Shown here: in pieces, positions 60,231 through 64,000 of the stretch
Numbering within the stretch: position 1 is the stretch's first letter
Layout of the letters: each line of letters opens with the position of its first letter
NCBI RefSeq assembly: GCF_052050035.1
Contig: NZ_CP189882.1
Span: 3,286,001-3,350,000 of the forward strand
Length of the DNA: 64,000 nucleotides
Direction of reading: 5' to 3'
Source: Symbiopectobacterium purcellii_A
Lineage (GTDB): Bacteria; Pseudomonadota; Gammaproteobacteria; Enterobacterales; Enterobacteriaceae
The notes under the pieces: generated by a model
What the model was told of the DNA's origin: nothing
Database searches by the model: none
The model's input: the letters and a program-made list of their open reading frames with translations, nothing else
Translations under genes and position numbers: made by a program

Positions 60231-61118
60231 ATGCCACGTCTTACTGCACAAGATTTCCAACCTGAACTGCTCGAACTGTATGACTACTACGCGCATGGGA
60301 AACTCACCAAGCGAGAGTTTCTGGAGCGCGCGGGTAAATATGCAGTGGGCGGCCTGACCGCCATGACCCTGCTGTCGCTACTTAGCCCCAACTACGCCCT
60401 GGCACAACAGGTCGAGTTCACGGACCCGGATATCCTCCCTGAATACATCACCTATCCGTCACCCAATGGGCACGGCAGCGTGCGCGGTTATCTGGTGAAA
60501 CCCGCCAACCTGACCGGCCCAGTGCCTGCGGTGGTGGTGGTGCACGAAAACCGCGGCCTCAATCCCTATATCGAAGACGTTGCACGACGGCTGGCAAAAG
60601 CCGGTTTTATCGCGCTGGCCCCTGACGGGCTCAGCAGCGTCGGCGGTTATCCCGGCAATGACGAAAAAGGGCGGGAACTGCAACAGAAGGTCGATCCCAC
60701 TAAGCTGATGAACGACTTTTTCGCCGCTATCGAATTTATGCTCAAGCACCCGGACAGCACCGGTAAAGTAGGCATCACTGGATTCTGCTACGGCGGCGGC
60801 GTCGCCAATGCGGCGGCAGTGGCCTACCCGGAGCTGGCAGCCGCGGTGCCTTTCTATGGCCGACAGCCTAAACCGGAAGACGTTGAGCGCATAAAGGCTC
60901 CGCTGCTGATCCACTACGCCGAACGCGATGAGCGTATTAACGAAGGGTGGCCCACCTACGAAAACGCGCTGATTGCCGGAAAAAAGGTGTATCAGGCGCA
61001 CATTTACCCCAACACCAACCACGGCTTTCACAATGACTCCACCCCGCGCTATGACAAAGCGGCCGCCGATCTGGCCTGGGAACGCACCCTGGCATGGTTC
61101 CGGCGCTATCTGGTCTAG
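60231..61118 (+). CDS. yghX: Dienelactone-hydrolase family protein YghX
   Basis: 295 residues. The N-terminal part includes a hydrophobic stretch (KYAVGGLTAMTLLSLLSPNY) that could be an export signal or anchor. The alpha/beta-hydrolase core has catalytic Cys in TGFCYGGGVANAAAVAYP, acid in YAERDERINEGWP and His in NTNHGFHNDSTPRYD. E. coli yghX is similar along the full length. Substrate unknown. AAGGAGAG lies upstream of the ATG. The gene looks intact, while the IS30 piece begins 21 bp after its stop. Confidence 0.92.
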   Translation: MPRLTAQDFQPELLELYDYYAHGKLTKREFLERAGKYAVGGLTAMTLLSLLSPNYALAQQVEFTDPDILPEYITYPSPNGHGSVRGYLVKPANLTGPVPAVVVVHENRGLNPYIEDVARRLAKAGFIALAPDGLSSVGGYPGNDEKGRELQQKVDPTKLMNDFFAAIEFMLKHPDSTGKVGITGFCYGGGVANAAAVAYPELAAAVPFYGRQPKPEDVERIKAPLLIHYAERDERINEGWPTYENALIAGKKVYQAHIYPNTNHGFHNDSTPRYDKAAADLAWERTLAWFRRYLV

Positions 61119-61138
61119 CATATGCTCAGGATAAACCA

Positions 61139-61303
61139 TGGCCCCATTCCCACTCGAAACGCAACAAAGTGACCCACTTGCCAGAGTCGGATAAAATCAC
61201 CGTTCTGGCCATACTGGAGAGCCTGTTGCATGCAGGGAAAACATCTGACTCAGAAATAACGGTTCTACATCGAAAAGCGGCGTGGTGAAGGTGTCAACCA
61301 AGC
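61139..61303 (+). mobile_element. IS30 left-end fragment
   Basis: GGCCCCATTCCCACTCGAAA starts at 61139 and the sequence matches the IS30 copy at 12203-12360 with scattered changes (including ACTCAGAAATAACGG for the ACTCACAAAGAACGG of the intact gene). It stops at the 96-bp element at 61304. The transposase start region is included but not its catalytic part. Confidence 0.88.
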
Positions 61304-61423
61304 TATAGCCAAGCGACATTATTTTGATATAGCCAAGCGACATTATTTTGATAACAGCCAGCTATGCTTCTTTGCCGCATATCAGGGCATAGGATGTAAT
61401 CATTTTTAAGTCGGTTGGCTATA
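61304..61423 (+). mobile_element. 96-bp IS630-end miniature element, copy 5, with a 24-bp end duplication
   Basis: The left end TATAGCCAAGCGACATTATT-TTGA is present twice in tandem (61304-61327 and 61328-61351), giving 120 bp. It is the mirror image of copy 4's duplicated end. It lies between the IS30 and IS3 fragments, at the breakpoint. Confidence 0.92.
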
Positions 61424-61980
61424 CTGCATGCGGATAATGGTGCGCCAATGAAGTCGCAGGTGCTGCAGGTCAAACTTGCAGAGCTGAAGATAACGCCGTC
61501 GCACAGCCGGCCGCGGGTGAGCAACGACAACGCACATGTTGAATCGCTGTTCAGGACGCTGAAATACGTGCCTGCCTGGCCTGATAAGGGCTTCGCAACG
61601 CTGGAAGATGCGCGCGGCTGGGTGGAAACCTTCGTCGGCTGGTATAGCCAACCGACTTAAAAATGATTACATCCTATGCCCTGATATGCGGCAAAGAAGC
61701 ATAGCTGGCTGTTATCAAAATAATGTCGCTTGGCTATACAACGAAGAACATCGCCACAGCGGCATCCGCTACGTCACACCGGGTCAGCGGCACAGGGGTG
61801 AAGATCATGAACTGCTGGCGCAGCGTAAATCGGTATATGAAGCAGCAAAAATGCAGACCCCGCATCGCTGGTCCGGGCCAACGCGCAACTGGAGCCGACA
61901 GGATGAAGTCTGGCTAAATCCGGAGCGGGAAACGCTGGCTGCATGAGTTAACTGAGGCGACAACTACCTTGACACGCGCC
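61424..61980 (+). pseudogene. IS3-family orfB fragment, C-terminal part, interrupted by a 96-bp element
   Basis: The frame carries HADNGAPMKSQVLQ, then SRPRVSNDNAHVESLFRTLK (E of the DDE triad), DARGWVETFVGW, the 96-bp element at 61643-61738, then YNEEHRHSGIRYVTPGQRH and the end RETLAA at 61946. The IS3-type right end (GACAACTACCTTGACACG) follows. The N-terminal half is missing. It is a third IS3 type in the window. Confidence 0.88.
61643..61738 (-). mobile_element. 96-bp IS630-end miniature element, copy 6
   Basis: TATAGCCAACCGACTTAAA at the left and GCTTGGCTATA at the right, at the TA of the Tyr codon (TGG-TAC). Removing it restores the interrupted IS3 reading frame. Confidence 0.93.
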
Positions 61981-62063
61981 GTGGCTCTCACCAACAAACA
62001 GATCCATCTCTATATGAAAGGGGTTCTACGCCGGAACCGCCGAAAATTCCGTCATGCAATTTT

Positions 62064-62336
62064 TTAGTGATCTTTCGGCACTTCGATCACACCATCAGCA
62101 ATCCCCTGGGCCAGTCGCTCCATCCATTTCGCAAAGCGAAAATAGCCTGGATATTGCAGGTAAATGTAGTCCATCTGCACCTTTGATGTGCTGTCCATCA
62201 CCTGCTTAAAGGCCTCCATGTAGTCATAACAGCCCTGCAATAATTGAGCATCACCATCCTCTGTCAGGGGAAACTGGCTGGTGTAATCATGAACTATTTT
62301 CGCTAATTGTCGCTGTTCTACCGTCAGGTCGATCAT
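62064..62336 (-). CDS. Small unknown protein
   Basis: 90 residues on the minus strand: MIDLTVEQRQLAKIVHDYTS, with DYMEAFKQVMDSTSKVQMDY and FRFAKWMERLAQGIADGVIE. Mostly helical, no signal peptide. GAGGA (62342-62346) is 5 bases from the ATG. The 96-bp element at 62366 lies 30 bp upstream, so the native promoter may be displaced. No family recognised. Confidence 0.55.
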   Translation of the reverse strand: MIDLTVEQRQLAKIVHDYTSQFPLTEDGDAQLLQGCYDYMEAFKQVMDSTSKVQMDYIYLQYPGYFRFAKWMERLAQGIADGVIEVPKDH

Positions 62337-62365
62337 TTTTATCCTCGCATTTGTAGCCCGCTCTT

Positions 62366-62461
62366 TATAGCCAAGCGACATTATTTTGATAACAGCCAGC
62401 TATGCTTCTTTGCCGCATATCAGGGCATAGGATGTAATCATTTTTAAGTCGGTTGGCTATA
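62366..62461 (+). mobile_element. 96-bp IS630-end miniature element, copy 7
   Basis: TATAGCCAAGCGACATTAT to GTCGGTTGGCTATA, flanked by TA. Located 30 bp upstream of the small minus-strand gene. Confidence 0.93.
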
Positions 62462-62484
62462 ATGAAGCTTTTTTTCGACTATGT

Positions 62485-63368
62485 TATAGCTAAACGACTT
62501 AATTTTGATTACATTATTTAAATGAGCTATTCAATTGATTTTAGACGTAAAGTGATATCTACACGGAAAAACGAAGGGTTGAGTATCCGAGAAACAGCGA
62601 AGCAATTTCGGATTGGCCCTGCCTCTGTATCGCGTTGGATTAATCAAATAGAGTCAAAAGCATCGACCACGCGTCAGCGAAAGATCGATAAATCCGAGTT
62701 GATAAAAGATGTTGAACAATATCCAGATGCTTACCAAAAAGAACGTGCAGAGCGTTTTGGCGTTTGTCAGAAGGCCATTTGGCAAGCGCTTAAAAAGCTG
62801 GGATTGACCTATAAAAAAAACTCTACGTCATCCGAAAGCCGACGAAAACGCCCGGCAGGGATTTCAACAAAAAAAACAACAGTATGAAAAAGAAGGTAAA
62901 CCTATTGTTTTTATTGATGAAAGTGGTTTTTCACACGATACCCCACGGACTCACGGCTATTCCCCAAAAGGTCAACGGTGTTTTGGCCTGAAGAACTGGG
63001 GAGCTAGGGGAAGAACAAATGTTATCGGCGCTTTATTAGGCACAACGCTGTTTGCTATCGGATTATTTGATATCAATATTAACAGCGATGTTTTCTATGC
63101 CTGGGTCACACAAGTCCTTATCCCAGTACTCCCTAAAAACAGTGTAATCATGATGGACAATGCCACTTTTCACAAAAAACATAATATTCAACAAGTCATC
63201 ATCGATGCAGGGTATATGGTGGAGTATTTGCCTACATATTCGCCAGATCTTAACCCAATTGAGCATAAATGGACACAAGCAAAAAGCAAAAAAAGAGAGA
63301 TGGGTTGCGATACAGAGAGTTTGTTCTCAGTCCATATGGTGTAATCAAAATTAAGTCGCTTGGCTATA
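62485..63368 (+). mobile_element. IS630-family element copy 3, complete
   Basis: 884 bp, ends TATAGCTAAACGACTTAAT and GTCGCTTGGCTATA, inserted at TA. The right flank (CGTCATCCGAAAGCC) is the interior of another IS630 copy, at TA in CTCTACGTC, so this copy inserted into IS630 copy 4 and the left part of copy 4 has been lost. Confidence 0.93.
62522..63344 (+). CDS. IS630 transposase, orfA + orfB joined by slippage
   Basis: orfA (62522-62887) is 121 residues with a helix-turn-helix (SIRETAKQFRIGPASVSRWI). At the A8 run near 62813-62820 the frame changes to orfB, which reads LRHPKADENARQGFQQKK, VFIDESGFSHDTPRTHGYSP, MMDNATFHKKHNIQQVIIDA, and YSPDLNPIEHKWTQAK (D, D, E). The orfB frame is open from that point to the stop at 63344. 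The fused protein of about 275 residues would be active; transcriptional slippage on A8 is the probable route. This is the only copy with both halves undamaged. Confidence 0.82.
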
Positions 63369-63911
63369 CGTCATCCGAAAGCCGACGAAAACGCCCGGCA
63401 GGGATTTCAACAAAAAAAACAACAGTATGAAAAAGAAGGCAAACCTATTGTTTTTATTGATGAAAGTGGTTTTTCACACGATGCCCCACGGACTCACGGC
63501 TATTCCCCAAAAGGTCAACGGTGTTTTGGCCTGAAGAACTGGGGAGCTAGGGGAAGAACAAATGTTATCGGCGCTTTATTAGGCACAACGCTGTTTGCTA
63601 TCGGATTATTTGATATCAATATTAACAGCGATGTTTTCTATGCCTGGGTCACACAAGTCCTTATCCCAGTACTCCCTAAAAACAGTGTAATCATGATGGA
63701 CAATGCCACTTTTCACAAAAAACATAATATTCAACAAGTCATCATCGATGCAGGGTATATGGTGGAGTATTTGCCTACATATTCGCCAGATCTTAACCCA
63801 ATTGAGCATAAATGGGCACAAGCAAAAAGCAAAAAAAGAGAGATGGGTTGCGATACAGAGAGTTTGTTCTCAGTCCATATGGTGTAATCAAAATTAAGTC
63901 GCTTGGCTATA
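63369..63911 (+). mobile_element. IS630 element copy 4, right-hand part
   Basis: The orfB part is intact from CGTCATCCG on (MAIRHPKADENARQGFQQKK in the new frame from a TTG created by the junction, to MV at 63887) with a normal right end TATA at 63911. The left half and orfA are gone. Confidence 0.92.
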
Positions 63912-63979
63912 TGTTCATTAATGAAGTGAACCTGCATCAGATGTTTTGCGATATCGACGCCAACAGGGGTATATTTCAT
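63912..63979 (-). pseudogene. IS110-family transposase, N-terminal fragment
   Basis: On the minus strand: MKYTPVGVDIAKHLMQVHFI then NEH, the start of the IS110-type DEDD transposase (first D in VGVDIAK). IS630 copy 4 cuts it off after about 23 residues. Continuation is lost. Confidence 0.8.
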
Positions 63980-64000
63980 GTCGTGGATCCTCCAGTTATC

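Noticed and set aside
61139..61303. IS30 transposase start counted as a gene
   Set aside because: The fragment ends after a few codons and has a changed sequence; no catalytic residues.

Overview
The window reads as the chromosome of an insect-associated enterobacterium in genome decay. The chromosomal genes (mlaA, tRNA-Arg(CCT), siaC/siaD, yghX) are enterobacterial, IS density is extreme with IS nested inside IS, pseudogenes are common, and there is one AT-rich gene with the N-terminal signature of Salmonella-type type III effectors. A Sodalis-allied symbiont is my best guess; this is inference from gene content, not a database match.

Layout. (1) About 1-14.66 kb is an IS graveyard: IS5-like, IS903, IS256, IS427-type IS5, IS630, IS3 and IS30 copies plus two families of miniature elements. 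Embedded in it are islands of older DNA: an Ash/Rha prophage remnant (3.1-3.8 kb), the putative effector (5.2-6.3 kb), a tail-fibre-assembly fragment (7.65-7.86 kb), a membrane-protein tail and a tRNA-Lys-like gene (11.3-11.5 kb). (2) 14.67-15.81 kb is a broken P4-type integrase, followed at 15.96 kb by a copy of the tRNA-Arg 3' end. (3) 16.2-56.0 kb lies between that att copy and the intact tRNA-Arg at 56.13-56.21 kb. It holds a near-complete siphovirus prophage: early regulators (AlpA, ORF6N, ANR/PerC-like, a ribbon-helix-helix repressor), a primase-helicase with an iteron array behind it, a Q82-type antiterminator and late promoter, a lysis cassette, HK97-type packaging and head genes, lambda-type tail genes (G/GT, tape measure, M, L, K, I, J), a tail fibre, and an intact integrase. 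(4) 56.5-64 kb is chromosomal (mlaA, siaC pseudogene, siaD, yghX, a small unknown gene), cut up by IS903, IS30, IS3, IS630 and IS110 pieces.

How it fits together. Two P4-type integrases, each about 150-165 bp from a tRNA-Arg 3'-end sequence and facing the same way, indicate tandem integration at one tRNA locus; the left element has decayed and the right one is largely intact. Primase and iterons form a replication module; Q acts on the late promoter for lysis, packaging, head and tail genes. The 30-bp inverted iteron arms behind the primase are also present as two separated halves close to the two ends of the prophage.

Two miniature elements have spread using IS machinery. A 189-bp element has IS903-like ends and makes a 9-bp target duplication. 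A 96-bp element has IS630-like ends and inserts at TA. Both have landed inside other transposons and inside host genes.
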